A stretch of 64,000 nt of DNA from Nocardioides sp. S-1144. Its GTDB lineage: Bacteria > Actinomycetota > Actinomycetes > Propionibacteriales > Nocardioidaceae. The DNA is taken from the NCBI RefSeq assembly GCF_005954645.2, contig NZ_CP040695.2, positions 2,666,001-2,730,000 on the forward strand. The letters run 5' to 3'. Within the stretch, counting starts at the first letter, position 1. Each line of letters begins with the position of its first letter. The notes below the pieces were generated by a model. The model worked only from the letters and a program-made list of their open reading frames with translations. It was not told where the DNA came from and did no database searches. Shown in pieces: positions 15,253 to 25,700 of this stretch. A program made the position numbers and the translations under genes.

Positions 15253-18200
15253 ATGCCCGACGTCGACCCGCTCGCCGCGTTCAGCGAGCCCACCCGCACC
15301 TGGTTCGGTGCGGCCTTCGCCGAGCCCACCCCGGCCCAGGCCGGGGCGTGGACGGCGATCGGGCAGGGCCGGCACGCCCTGGTGGTCGCACCGACCGGGT
15401 CGGGCAAGACGCTCAGCGCGTTCCTGTGGTCGATCGACCGGCTGCTCACCAGCGCGCCCCCGAAGGAGAAGAAGCACCGCACCCGGGTGCTCTACATCAG
15501 CCCGCTCAAGGCGCTCGGGGTCGACGTCGAGCGCAACCTGCGGGCTCCGCTCACCGGCATCCGGCACACCGCCGACCGGCTCGGCACGCCGCTGCCGGAG
15601 GTGACCGTCGGCGTCCGCTCGGGCGACACCGCGGCCGCCGACCGGCGCAAGCTGTCGACCACGCCGCCCGACATCCTCATCACCACCCCCGAGTCGCTGT
15701 TCCTGATGCTCACCAGCCAGGCGCGCGAGTCGCTGCGCGGGCTCGAGACCGTCATCATCGACGAGGTCCACGCCGTCGCCGGCAGCAAGCGCGGCGCCCA
15801 CCTCGCCCTGTCGCTCGAGCGGCTCGACGCGATGCTGGAGCGACCGGTCCAGCGCATCGGGCTGTCCGCGACGGTGCGCCCGCTCGAGGAGGTCGCCCGG
15901 TTCCTGGGCGGCAGTGCGCCGGTCGAGATCGTCGCGCCGCCGGCCGAGAAGCAGTGGGACCTCAAGGTCGTCGTCCCCGTCGAGGACATGACCCAGCCCG
16001 GCGACTTCGACGAGGACGGCGACGCCGACGGTGGTGGTGGCCACGGCAGCATCTGGCCGCACGTCGAGGAGAGCGTCGTCGACCTGATCGAGAAGCACAC
16101 CTCGACCATCGTCTTCGCCAACTCCCGCCGGCTCGCCGAGCGGCTGACCGCCCGCCTCAACGAGATCGCCACGACGCGCGCCGAGGGGTCGCTCCCCGAG
16201 GCTGACCGCCAGCCCGCCGAGGTGATGGCCCAGTCCGGTGCGAGCAAGGGCGCCGAGACCGTGATCGCGAAGGCGCACCACGGCTCGGTCAGCAAGGAGC
16301 AGCGGGCGCTCATCGAGGACGACCTCAAGCGGGGCCGGCTGCCGGCCGTGGTCGCGACGAGCAGCCTCGAGCTCGGCATCGACATGGGCGCGGTCGACCT
16401 CGTCGTCCAGATCGAGTCGCCGCCGTCGGTCGCGAGCGCGCTCCAGCGCGTCGGGCGCGCCGGTCACCAGGTCGGCGAGGTCTCGCGCGGCGTCCTGTAC
16501 CCCAAGCACCGCGGCGACCTCGCGCAGACCGCGGTCGCCGTCCAGCGGATGCGCTCGGGCGGCATCGAGGCGCTGCGCATCCCCACCAACCCGCTCGACG
16601 TGCTGGCCCAGCAGGTCGTCGCCGCCACCGCGCTCGAGTCCGTCGACGTCGACGAGCTGTTCGCGCTGGTGCGCCGCAGCGCGCCGTTCACCCAGCTCCC
16701 CCGCTCGGCCTACGACGCCACGCTCGACCTGCTCGCCGGCCGCTACCCCAGCGACGAGTTCGCCGAGCTCCGCCCCCGCATCGTGTGGGACCGCGTCGGC
16801 AACACCCTCACCGGGCGGCCGGGCTCCCAGCGGCTCGCGGTCACCAGCGGCGGCACCATCCCCGACCGCGGCCTCTTCGGGGTCTTCCTCGTCGGCGGCC
16901 AGGGACCGGGCAAGCGGGTCGGCGAGCTCGACGAGGAGATGGTCTACGAGTCGCGCGTCGGCGACATCTTCGCCCTCGGCGCCACGAGCTGGCGGATCGA
17001 GGACATCACCCACGACCGGGTGCTCGTCTCGCCGGCGCCCGGCATCCCTGGGCGGCTGCCGTTCTGGAAGGGCGACACCCTGGGCCGTCCGGCCGAGCTC
17101 GGGGCCGCGATCGGCGAGTTCACCCGCGAGCTGGGCGCGATGCCGAGGGCCGCCGGCCACCGACGCGCGCGCGAGGCCGGGCTCGACGAGTGGGCGGCCG
17201 GCAACCTCGTCGACTACCTCCACGAGCAGCTCGAGGCGACCCGCGTCCTGCCCAGCGACACCACGCTGCTCGTCGAGCGGTTCCGCGACGAGCTGGGCGA
17301 CTGGCGGCTCGTGGTGCACTCCCCCTACGGCGTGCCCCTGCACGCGCCGTGGGCGCTGGCCATCAACGCGCGGCTGCGCGAGCGCTACGGCGTCGACGGG
17401 CAGGCGCTGGCCTCCGACGACGGCATCGTCATCCGGATCCCCGACACCGACGCCGAGCCGCCCACCGGCGACCTGATCGTCTTCGACGCCGAGGAGATCG
17501 AGCAGGTCGTCACCGCCGAGGTGGGTGGCTCCGCGCTGTTCGCCGCGCGGTTCCGCGAGTGCGCCGCGCGCGCCCTGCTGCTCCCCCGCCGCGACCCCGG
17601 ACGCCGCTCCCCGTTGTGGCAGCAGCGCCAGCGCGCCGCCGCGCTGCTCGAGGTCGCCTCGAAGTACCCGTCGTTCCCGATCGTGCTCGAGGCGGTGCGC
17701 GAGTGCCTCCAGGACGTCTACGACTTGCCCGCCCTCATTGCCCTGATGCGCGCCGTCGACCGCCGCGAGGTGCAGGTCACCGACATCGCGACGTCGAGCC
17801 CGTCGCCGTACGCCCGCAGCCTGCTCTTCGGCTACGTCGCGCAGTTCGTCTACGAGGGCGACTCCCCCATCGCCGAGCGCCGGGCCGCCGCGCTGTCGCT
17901 CGACCAGGGCCTGCTCGCCGAGCTGCTCGGCCGCGCCGAGCTGCGCGAGCTGCTCGACCCCGACGTCCTCACCGAGGTCGAGGCCGAGCTGCAGCGGCTC
18001 GCACCCGACCGGCGCGCCCGCAACGCCGAGGGGCTCGTCGACCTGCTCCGGCTGCTCGGTCCGCAGTCGACCGACGAGGTGGTCGCCCGCAGCGTCGACG
18101 ACGCCGGGCCCGCGGGCGTCGCGGAGTGGACCGCCGCGCTGGTCGAGACCCGTCGCATCGTCGAGGTGCGGATGTCCGGCGTGCCCCGGTGGGCCGTCGT

Positions 18201-19812
18201 CGAGGACGTCGGCCGGCTGCGCGACGGGCTCGGCGTCCCGGTCCCGCCCGGCACCCCCGACGTGTTCGCCGAGCCGGTCGACGACCCGCTGGCCGACCTC
18301 GTGGCCCGGTTCGCCCGCACCCACGGCCCCTTCACCACCGACGACGTCGCCGAGCGGCTCGGTCTCGGCACGGCCGTCGTCCGGCACACCCTGCAGCGCC
18401 TGGCCGCCCAGGGCCGGGTGCTCGACGGCGAGTTCCGCCCCTCCGGCACGGGCACCGAGTGGTGCGACGCCGAGGTGCTGCGCCGGCTGCGACGGCGCTC
18501 GCTGGCCCGGCTGCGCCAGGAGGTCGAGCCCGTCGAGCCGGCCGCCCTCGCCCGCTTCCTCGGCGCCTGGCAGCACCTCACCACCACCAAGGGCCTGCGG
18601 GGCGTCGACGGCGTCGTCAGCGCCATCGACCAGCTGGCCGGCTGCCCCGTCCCGGCCTCCGGGCTCGAGCCGCTGATCCTCGCCGCCCGGGTGCGCGACT
18701 ACGAGCCGTCCTACCTCGACGAGCTGACGGCCTCCGGCGAGGTCATCTGGGCCGGCCACGGCACCCTGCCCGGCAACGACGGCTGGGTCAGCCTGCACCT
18801 GGCCGACCAGGCCCACCTGACCCTCCCCGAGCACGCCGCGTTCGAGGCCGGTGAGCTCCAGGAGGCGACCCTGCACGCGCTGGAGGGCGGCGGGGCCTGG
18901 TTCTTCCACCAGCTCGCCGCCACCGTCCGGTCCGCGCTCGCGAAGCCGACGACCTCCGACCAGGCCATCAGCGCGGCGCTGTGGGAGCTCGTGTGGGCGG
19001 GCCGGGTCAGCAACGACACGCTCACCCCGCTGCGCGCCCTCACCGGCGGGGGCCGCACCACCCACCGCACCCGGCGCCCGCCACCGCGACCGGGCCGGGT
19101 CAACCGCACCGGCCCGCCCGAGACCGCCGGACGCTGGGCGCTGCTGCCCGAGCTCGACACCGACCCCACCCGCCGGGCCAAGGCCACCGCCGAGCGCCTG
19201 CTCGAGCGGCACGGCGTGGTGATCCGGGGCGCCGTCGTCAGCGAGCGGGTGCCCGGCGGGTTCGCGGCGGTCTACAAGGTCCTGTCGGCCTTCGAGGACT
19301 CCGGCCGCTGCCGCCGCGGCTACTTCGTCGACGGTCTCGGCGCGGCGCAGTTCGGCACGGCGGGCGCGATCGACCGGCTGCGCACCTTCACCGACGCACC
19401 CGGCACCCAGGGCGCCGACGGCGGCACGGCGCCGACGTCGGTCGCGATGGCGGCCACCGACCCCGCCAACCCCTACGGCGCCGCCCTGCCCTGGCCGGCG
19501 TCGGAGTCGGGGCACCGCCCCGGCCGCAAGGCCGGGGCGATCGTGGTGCTGGTCGACGGCGTCCTCGTGCTCTACGTGGAGCGCGGCGGTCGCACCCTGC
19601 TCACCTGGTCCGAGGAGGCCGACCTGCTCGACCCGGCGGCGCGGGCCCTGGCCGACACGGTCCGCCGTGGAGCCCTCGGCCGGCTCACGGTGGAGAAGGC
19701 CGACGGCGCCGCGGTGCTGGGCGGCGGCGCGACGCCGCTGCGCTCGGCCCTCGACGACGCCGGCTTCGTGGCCACCCCGCAGGGGCTGAGGTTGCGCAGT
19801 GCCCGAGGGTGA
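15253..19812 (+). CDS. lhr: Lhr family ATP-dependent helicase
   Basis: 1519 aa, the usual length for long actinobacterial Lhr. Lhr is a 3'-to-5' ssDNA translocase and helicase that prefers RNA:DNA hybrids. Walker A is APTGSGKT (near residue 46), the DEAD-type box is IIDEVHAVAGSKRG (near 170), and motif VI is QRVGRAGHQ (near 400). A winged helix and the large Lhr-specific C-terminal region fill the rest. The ATG before PDVDPLAAF was chosen over an in-frame upstream Met because the sequence upstream looks like promoter. Its end overlaps nei by 14 bp, linking unwinding with base excision. Confidence 0.95.
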   Translation: MPDVDPLAAFSEPTRTWFGAAFAEPTPAQAGAWTAIGQGRHALVVAPTGSGKTLSAFLWSIDRLLTSAPPKEKKHRTRVLYISPLKALGVDVERNLRAPLTGIRHTADRLGTPLPEVTVGVRSGDTAAADRRKLSTTPPDILITTPESLFLMLTSQARESLRGLETVIIDEVHAVAGSKRGAHLALSLERLDAMLERPVQRIGLSATVRPLEEVARFLGGSAPVEIVAPPAEKQWDLKVVVPVEDMTQPGDFDEDGDADGGGGHGSIWPHVEESVVDLIEKHTSTIVFANSRRLAERLTARLNEIATTRAEGSLPEADRQPAEVMAQSGASKGAETVIAKAHHGSVSKEQRALIEDDLKRGRLPAVVATSSLELGIDMGAVDLVVQIESPPSVASALQRVGRAGHQVGEVSRGVLYPKHRGDLAQTAVAVQRMRSGGIEALRIPTNPLDVLAQQVVAATALESVDVDELFALVRRSAPFTQLPRSAYDATLDLLAGRYPSDEFAELRPRIVWDRVGNTLTGRPGSQRLAVTSGGTIPDRGLFGVFLVGGQGPGKRVGELDEEMVYESRVGDIFALGATSWRIEDITHDRVLVSPAPGIPGRLPFWKGDTLGRPAELGAAIGEFTRELGAMPRAAGHRRAREAGLDEWAAGNLVDYLHEQLEATRVLPSDTTLLVERFRDELGDWRLVVHSPYGVPLHAPWALAINARLRERYGVDGQALASDDGIVIRIPDTDAEPPTGDLIVFDAEEIEQVVTAEVGGSALFAARFRECAARALLLPRRDPGRRSPLWQQRQRAAALLEVASKYPSFPIVLEAVRECLQDVYDLPALIALMRAVDRREVQVTDIATSSPSPYARSLLFGYVAQFVYEGDSPIAERRAAALSLDQGLLAELLGRAELRELLDPDVLTEVEAELQRLAPDRRARNAEGLVDLLRLLGPQSTDEVVARSVDDAGPAGVAEWTAALVETRRIVEVRMSGVPRWAVVEDVGRLRDGLGVPVPPGTPDVFAEPVDDPLADLVARFARTHGPFTTDDVAERLGLGTAVVRHTLQRLAAQGRVLDGEFRPSGTGTEWCDAEVLRRLRRRSLARLRQEVEPVEPAALARFLGAWQHLTTTKGLRGVDGVVSAIDQLAGCPVPASGLEPLILAARVRDYEPSYLDELTASGEVIWAGHGTLPGNDGWVSLHLADQAHLTLPEHAAFEAGELQEATLHALEGGGAWFFHQLAATVRSALAKPTTSDQAISAALWELVWAGRVSNDTLTPLRALTGGGRTTHRTRRPPPRPGRVNRTGPPETAGRWALLPELDTDPTRRAKATAERLLERHGVVIRGAVVSERVPGGFAAVYKVLSAFEDSGRCRRGYFVDGLGAAQFGTAGAIDRLRTFTDAPGTQGADGGTAPTSVAMAATDPANPYGAALPWPASESGHRPGRKAGAIVVLVDGVLVLYVERGGRTLLTWSEEADLLDPAARALADTVRRGALGRLTVEKADGAAVLGGGATPLRSALDDAGFVATPQGLRLRSARG

Positions 19813-20599
19813 CACCGTCTACCGCGCAGCCCGGCTGCTCGACCGGGCCCTGTCCGGGCGGGAGCTGACCCGCACCGACTTCCGGGTCCCCCAGCACGCG
19901 ACCGTCGACCTCACCGGCGGCACCGTCGAGACCACCGTGTCGCGCGGCAAGCACCTGCTCACCCGGATCACCGACGTCGAGGGCGCCGCCTGGACGCTGC
20001 ACACCCACCTCAAGATGGAGGGGGCCTGGCGGGTGCACCGCGACGGCGAGCGCTGGAAGCGACCGGCCCACCAGGCGCGCGTCGTCCTGGGCGTCGAGGG
20101 AGCCCACGCGGTCGGCTTCTCGCTCGGCATCGTCGAGCTGCTCGCGACGGCCGACGAGGGCTCGGTCGTCGGCCACCTCGGGCCCGACCTGCTCGGCCCC
20201 GACTGGAGCGAGGACGTCGCCCTGTCCCGGCTCCGCGCCGAGCCCGACCGCCCGCTCGGCGAGGCCCTGCTCGACCAGCGCAACCTCGCCGGGATCGGCA
20301 ACATGTACATGGCCGAGCTCTGCTTCGTCGCGGGCCTCCACCCGCGCACCCCGGTCGGCGACGTCGACGCCCTGCCCCGGTTGGTGCGGCGCGGCCGGCA
20401 GATGCTCGAGCTCAACAAGGAGCGCGCGGTGCAGTCGACCACGGGCAACCTGCGCGAGCGCGAGCGGATGTGGGTCTACCGGCGCGACCGGTCCCCGTGC
20501 CGCCGGTGCGGCACGCCGGTCGCGGTCGCGATGACCGGCCCCGCCGGTCGCGAGCGGGCGGCGTACTGGTGCCCGCGCTGCCAGCCCGAGCCGGCCTGA
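19799..20599 (+). CDS. nei: Fpg/Nei family DNA glycosylase/AP lyase (Nei2-like)
   Basis: 266 aa from a GTG inside the last codons of lhr. After Met removal the N-terminus is PEGDT, giving the catalytic Pro and Glu. The H2TH region (LGEALLDQRNLAGIGNMYMAE) and a C-terminal zinc finger (CRRCGTP ... CPRC) are intact. It excises oxidised bases and cleaves the abasic site. The Lhr-Nei2 pairing is conserved in mycobacteria. The codon before PEGDT can only be this GTG, since Pro2 must follow the start. Confidence 0.94.
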   Translation: MPEGDTVYRAARLLDRALSGRELTRTDFRVPQHATVDLTGGTVETTVSRGKHLLTRITDVEGAAWTLHTHLKMEGAWRVHRDGERWKRPAHQARVVLGVEGAHAVGFSLGIVELLATADEGSVVGHLGPDLLGPDWSEDVALSRLRAEPDRPLGEALLDQRNLAGIGNMYMAELCFVAGLHPRTPVGDVDALPRLVRRGRQMLELNKERAVQSTTGNLRERERMWVYRRDRSPCRRCGTPVAVAMTGPAGRERAAYWCPRCQPEPA

Positions 20600-20600
20600 G

Positions 20601-20633
20601 CCGACCACCAGCCGACCACCAACCGACCACCAG
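20601..20633. repeat. three tandem 11-bp repeats
   Basis: CCGACCACCAG, CCGACCACCAA, CCGACCACCAG in exact tandem between the convergent nei gene and the monooxygenase remnant. Too short to assign a function. Confidence 0.8.
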
Positions 20634-20650
20634 TCCGGGCGGCCGGTGGC

Positions 20651-21797
20651 CTAGGGGAAGGTCACCTGCAGCATGCCCAGGCACATCTCGTCGGTGGTCC
20701 CCTCGCCCCACAGCACGTAGCGGTCGGGCTGCCCCTCGAAGGCCGGCAGCACGTCGCGCAGCGCCTGGTCGTGCCGGCAGGTCACCTTGACGGTCTCGCC
20801 GGCCTGCAACGAGACCGGCCTGACCGGGCGCGCCCCCTGGTCGTCGAAGTCCCACACGGGGATGTCGAGCACCGTGCGCGCCCGTGGCGTGCCCGGGTTG
20901 GTCTCGATCGTGATCTCGCGCCCCAGCAGGTGCAGGTGCCCGCCGCTGCCGTGGATGGTCATCGGCCGGTTCAGGGTGCGGGTGCAGGACTGGACCGGGC
21001 CGGGCTCGGGCACGCCGCACAGCAGGTGCAGCGCGCCGGCGGTGCGGCCGCCCTCGTCGCCGAACCGCGACATCAGGTCGAGGGTCGCCGCCGTCCGGTC
21101 GCACAGCGGTCCGCCGGCGTGGTCGGGGCGGCACGGCAGCTCGACCGGGGCCGGGAGCAGCATCGTGTGGAGCTGCTCCAGGTCGCCGGTGCCGGGGGCC
21201 AGCCGCAGCTGCGCCGCGGAGACGTCGGGCGCCGTAGCCGGGCTTGTGGACCGCCTCCTCGCCGCCGGGTGCCCAGGCGCCGATCCAGTCGGCGTCGTCG
21301 ACGTCCTGGAAGTCGTCGAGGCCGGTGCCGCCGAAGCAGGTCCAGCCCTGGTTGTCGTCGGCGGCGTCCTTCGCCTCGGCGGCGGCGACGTCGCCGGGCG
21401 GGACCTGGAACAGGATCACGTGGTGCACGACCGCGGGGTCACCGGGCAGCACGGTCGTGCCGGTGAGCCAGGTGTCCTCGGCGAGCCCGGGGTCGAGGAG
21501 GAAGCACCGGTAGTCGTCGGTGCCGGTGCCGTACGGCGCCGCCGGGGTGTACGCCGCGGGCATGGCGAGCGTGGCGCGGCGCTCCCCCCGCCGCAGCGGG
21601 ACCTCGGGGGCGGGCTCGGCCGCCGCGTGGGCGCCGTGCTCCGGCGGGTGCGCGGGCGGCTCCGCGGCGGGGGTCTCGACGGCGGTGGCGGGCGCGGCGG
21701 CGTCCGGATCGGTCCCGCCGCCCTGGCACCCCGCGCCGACGAGCACGAGGCCCAGGACCACGCTGGTGAGGGCGGAGCGACGTCGCGCGGCGTTCAT
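20651..21797 (-). pseudogene. copper type II monooxygenase-like lipoprotein, frameshifted and internally deleted
   Basis: The N-terminal frame starts with a lipoprotein signal (VVLGLVLVGAGC lipobox) and runs through AVVHHVILFQVPPGD (the paired CuH histidines), WTCFGGTG and GAWAPGGEEAVHKPGYGA. Near 21226-21232 the reading must shift by one base to continue as DVSAAQLRLAPGTGDLEQLH and then GGHLHLLGREI (CuM histidines) and TTDEMCLG (CuM methionine). This order is that of peptidylglycine/dopamine monooxygenase-like C-terminal-domain proteins. Intact homologues have about 20 extra residues at the break, including QVHYN, the third CuH ligand. Those are absent here, so frame correction alone would not restore the site. 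Either a decayed gene or an assembly deletion. Confidence 0.7.
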
Positions 21798-21845
21798 CGC
21801 GACAGCGTAGGGCCTCGCGGGCACCTCAGGGCCGGGTCGGGCAGG

Positions 21846-22145
21846 TCAGGCTGCGGAGGCGACGACCGGGTCGCGGCGCTTGACCGGGATGGTGACCAGC
21901 GCGGCGGCGGCCTCCTCGACGGCGACGGCGTCGGAGACCTCGCGCAGCACCTCGGACAGCGGTGCGTCGAGGGCGCTGCACAGGGAGGCGAGCAGCTCGG
22001 AGGAGGCTTCCTTCTGGCCGCGCTCGATCTCGGAGATGTAGCCCAGGCTCACGCGGGCCTCGGCCGACACCTCACGCAGGGTCATCCCCAGCTGCATGCG
22101 GCGCTCGCGGAGCACGTCGCCGAGCAGGCGGCGGAAGAGCACCAT
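21846..22145 (-). CDS. clgR: ClgR-type helix-turn-helix regulator
   Basis: 99 aa. An N-terminal XRE-type HTH ([41 protein letters not shown]) and a short tail match ClgR, which activates clp protease and related genes in actinobacteria and is itself degraded by ClpP. The tail ends VVASAA, a hydrophobic Ala-rich end like those recognised by ClpXP. The Met before [15 protein letters not shown] was chosen as the start. It follows cinA with an 85-bp gap that contains a 13-bp palindrome. Confidence 0.85.
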   Translation of the reverse strand: MVLFRRLLGDVLRERRMQLGMTLREVSAEARVSLGYISEIERGQKEASSELLASLCSALDAPLSEVLREVSDAVAVEEAAAALVTIPVKRRDPVVASAA

Positions 22146-22199
22146 CTGGATCCCTCCGTGTCGAGTCGAGCGGCCTAGCAGGTCTTCGCGGTGGCACAA

Positions 22200-22212
22200 C
22201 GCTACCCGAGCG
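22200..22212. promoter_or_regulatory. palindrome upstream of clgR, candidate operator
   Basis: CGCT-ACCCG-AGCG, 55 bp upstream of the clgR start. The half-sites resemble ClgR sites, but the spacing between CGC and GCG is 7 nt rather than the usual 5, so binding by ClgR is uncertain. Confidence 0.3.
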
Positions 22213-22230
22213 ATGTTTCTTCCGGTGCGA

Positions 22231-22713
22231 TCATCTCAGACCTGTGGACCCGAGGAGCGACAACACCGCCTCCAGGGCCTCCTCGCAGGTCCGCTCCACC
22301 ACCCGCGCGCGGTCGCCGGGCAGCTCGAGGGCCAGCGTCGGCCCGCCCCCGGGACCGGCCACGGCGACGAAGACGGTGCCGGGCGCCTTGCCCTCCTGCT
22401 CGGTGGGCCCGGCGACGCCGGTCGTCGCCACGCCGTACGTCGCCCCGGTGAGCCGGCGCACCCCCTCGGCCATCGCGGCGGCGCACTCGGCGGAGACGAC
22501 GCCGACCCGGTCGACGACCTCCTGGGGCACGCCGAGCACCGAGGTCTTGACGTCGCTCGCGTACGCGACGACGCCCCCGCGGTAGGCCGCGGAGGCGCCG
22601 GGGACGGCCGTCAGCAGCGCGGCCAGGCGACCGCCGGTCAGGGACTCGGCGGTCGCCAGGGTGGAGCCGCCCTCCCGGAGCAGGTCGTGGACCCGCTCCG
22701 GGAGGGCGTTCAT
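22231..22713 (-). CDS. pncC: CinA C-terminal domain protein (NMN amidohydrolase, PncC-like)
   Basis: 160 aa, only the C-terminal deamidase domain of CinA; the N-terminal molybdopterin-binding-like domain is absent. [59 protein letters not shown] and TTGVAGP are the family motifs. PncC deamidates NMN to nicotinate mononucleotide, returning it to NAD synthesis. In mycobacteria a CinA gene lies between pgsA and clgR; here the large nuclease gene separates it from pgsA. Confidence 0.9.
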   Translation of the reverse strand: MNALPERVHDLLREGGSTLATAESLTGGRLAALLTAVPGASAAYRGGVVAYASDVKTSVLGVPQEVVDRVGVVSAECAAAMAEGVRRLTGATYGVATTGVAGPTEQEGKAPGTVFVAVAGPGGGPTLALELPGDRARVVERTCEEALEAVLSLLGSTGLR

Positions 22714-22735
22714 CGTGCGTCGTGGTCGCGTGGTG

Positions 22736-25700
22736 TCACCTGACCACGCGGAACGACAGCGTCTTCGTGACCGCCGCGACGTCGCCGGACCCGTTGTAGC
22801 GGACCGTGACCGTCTTCTTGCCGACCTTCGCGAACTTCGCCAGCGTGACCACCGCGCGTCCGTTCACGAGCTTGACGACCTTGACCTTCTGGCCGGTCAC
22901 CTTGACCCGCACCCAGCCGGTGAGCGCCTGGCCGTCACCGCGGACGGTCACGACGACGCGGGCCTTGGTCTTGTTGACCTTGACCTTGTTCGGCTTGACG
23001 TCGGCGGTCACCTTGGCGACGACGGCCGGCGGCTGCGGCTCGTCAACGACCGAGACCGGGATGGTCACCGTCGTCCCGCTGGGCTGCGCGACGAGCGAGA
23101 CCAGCTCGCCCTCCGCGGTGCCGGCCGGCACCGTCAGCTCGATCGCGGCGATGCCGTCGGTCACCGGGAAGGTGCCGATCTCGGTGTCCCCGATCGAGGC
23201 CACCACGGTGGTGTTGACCGGGCTGCCCAGCGACGTCAGGTTCAGCGTCTTCGGGTTGATCGGCAGGATCGGAGCCTCGGTGGCGCCGAGCCCCAGGGTG
23301 AAGGACGCCGCCTCGCCGGGCACCAGCGCCTCCGGCAGATCCGACGCGAACACCTGCTGGCGGGCGAAGTCGGGGCTGATCGGCGCGTCGGCCGAGTTCG
23401 CCGCGAGGTACTCACGCCACATCTCGGCGTCCAGCAGGCCGGTGTCGACGTACTCGCCGTTCGCGAGCGAGCGGAAGTTGTCACCACCCGTGGCCAGGAA
23501 GGAGAGCGTCGAGATCGTGTAGGTGCGTGCGGGGTCGAGCGGCTCGTCGTTGATGAAGACCGAGGTGATCCGCTCGCCGGCCGCGTTGGTCGGGTCGGCG
23601 GTGACCCGCACGTTGTCGGACAGACCGAGCTGGGCGTAGGGCCGCGACGGCGGCGGGCTGCCCGGCAGGACCGTCTGCCACTGCTCCTCGAGAGCCGCCT
23701 TCAGGTCGGCACCCTTGAGCTCGAGGATCGCCACGGTGTTGCTGAACGGCAGCACCGCGTTGGCCTCGGCGTAGGTGACGACACCGTCGGTGTTGGCCGG
23801 GTTGCCGGCCGTGTTGCCCGCGTAGAGCAGCTCGGCGCGGAGCCCGCCCGAGTTCGTGAGCGCCAGGTCGGGCTCGGCGAGGTCGGAGATCCCGTCGCGC
23901 AGGGCGTTGGCGACGAGGTCACCGAGGGTGGACTCCGAGCCACGGTCGTCGCGGGTGCCACCGGTGTAGCCGTTGGGCCCGTAGCTGCCGCCGGCGAACG
24001 CCGTCGTGATGTCGGCGCTGATCTCACCGACCGGCTGGTTGCCGACGACCGCGGCCTCGGCGAGCGCGGCATCGGTGATCTGCTTGACCTGGGCGACCCG
24101 CGGGAAGGTGAGGTTCTCGGCCGCGGCCCGCGCGACGTTGCGCTGGGTGTAGCTGCTCACGTCGCCGGTCTCGGAGTCGACCGTCAGCACGATCTGACCG
24201 ATGTTCTCGCCGTACGAGCCGGTCTGCAGGACGGGCCGGGTCTTGCCGGCCTGACCGGGGACCGGAGCGTCCCACGCGTACTGCTTGTGAGTGTGACCGG
24301 TGAAGATGGCGTCCACCTCGGGCGAGGTCTCCTCGACGATCGTGGCGAACGCGCCACCCGCGGCGACCTCCTCCTCGAGGGTCGCGCCGTCGGGCGTGCC
24401 GGCGCCGGCACCCTCGTGGTACTCGGCGACGATGACGTCGGCCTCGTCGTTGTTGCGGGTCTCGATGCCGTCCGTCAGGCGGGCGGCGACGCGGTTGACC
24501 GCCTCGACGGGGTCGTCGAAGTCGAGGCCCTCGACACCGGCGGGCGACACCAGGCTCGGGGTCTCCTCCGTCACCGCACCGACGACGGCGACGGTGACGC
24601 CGTCGACCTCGAACAGGTCGTACTCGTCGAGCACCGGGGTGGTCGTGCCCTCGCGGTAGACGTTGGCGCCCAGGTAGGTCCAGTCGGCGTTCTGACGCAC
24701 CCGGCCGCGCAGGTCCGCGAAGCCCTTGTCGAACTCGTGGTTGCCGACCGCGGAGGTCCGCAGACCCAGGGCGTTGAGCACCTCGATCGTCGGCTGGTCG
24801 CCGGCGAGGCTCGAGGCGAAGAGCGAGGCACCGATGTTGTCACCGGCGGAGAGGAACAGGGTGTTCTCCTCGCCGGCCTCCGCACGCAGCTGCTCCACCG
24901 TGGTCGCGAACTTGGTGGTGTTCGCATCGATGCGACCGTGGAAGTCGTTGATGTTGAGCAGGCTGATGTCGGTCTCGGTCGGCTCCTCGACGGCGCCGTC
25001 GAGGTTGAGCCCGACGATCTCCGGGTTGTGGTCGGAGGCGCGGGCCGGACCGGGGGTGTAGAGGTTCGTGAGGTTCGAGTTGAAGCGGCTGTACTCGTAG
25101 TAGACCGACTCGTTGGCGTTGGTCTGCCAGGAGTCGACGCCGGTGACGTCGCCGGCCGCGGCCTCGTTGGCGAGGATGTGGTCGAGCGAGCCGACCATGC
25201 CGTCGAAGTTGTAGCTGCGCTTGCCCTCGTCGTCGGACTTGAGGTCGGTGTAGCCGGCGCCGGTGAGGACCTGAATCGGGTCCTCCATCGAGTAGGCGTT
25301 GAAGTCACCGGTCAGGAAGATGCGCTCGACGCCGTTGGCGGCGGCGAACTGGTCGGCGAAGGGAAGCAGTGCCTGGGCCTGACGCACCCGGTCGGGGTTG
25401 GCGTTGCCCTGCCCAGTGCCGTCGTTCTCGCCCGAGCCCTTGGACTTGAAGTGGTTGACGACCACGGCGAAGCCGTTCTCGTCCTCGTCACCGACCGCCT
25501 TGAAGGTCTGGGCGAAGGGCTGGCGGGCGTTGTCGAACGCCGCGTTGCCGATCAGCAGCTCGGAGTCCCCGACGAGCTCGACGGTGCTCGGGTCGTAGAT
25601 GAACGCGTTGCGGATGACGTCCTCGTCGGCGACCGGCGGGAGCACGGCCGGCGAGGGGGCGTAGGCCCACCGCGGCGTGGTGCCACCGGCGTCGGCGTTC

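Noticed and set aside
15100..19815. 1571-aa minus-strand open frame opposite lhr
   Set aside because: Low-complexity Gly/Ala/Arg/Glu composition; the plus strand encodes a complete Lhr with all motifs.
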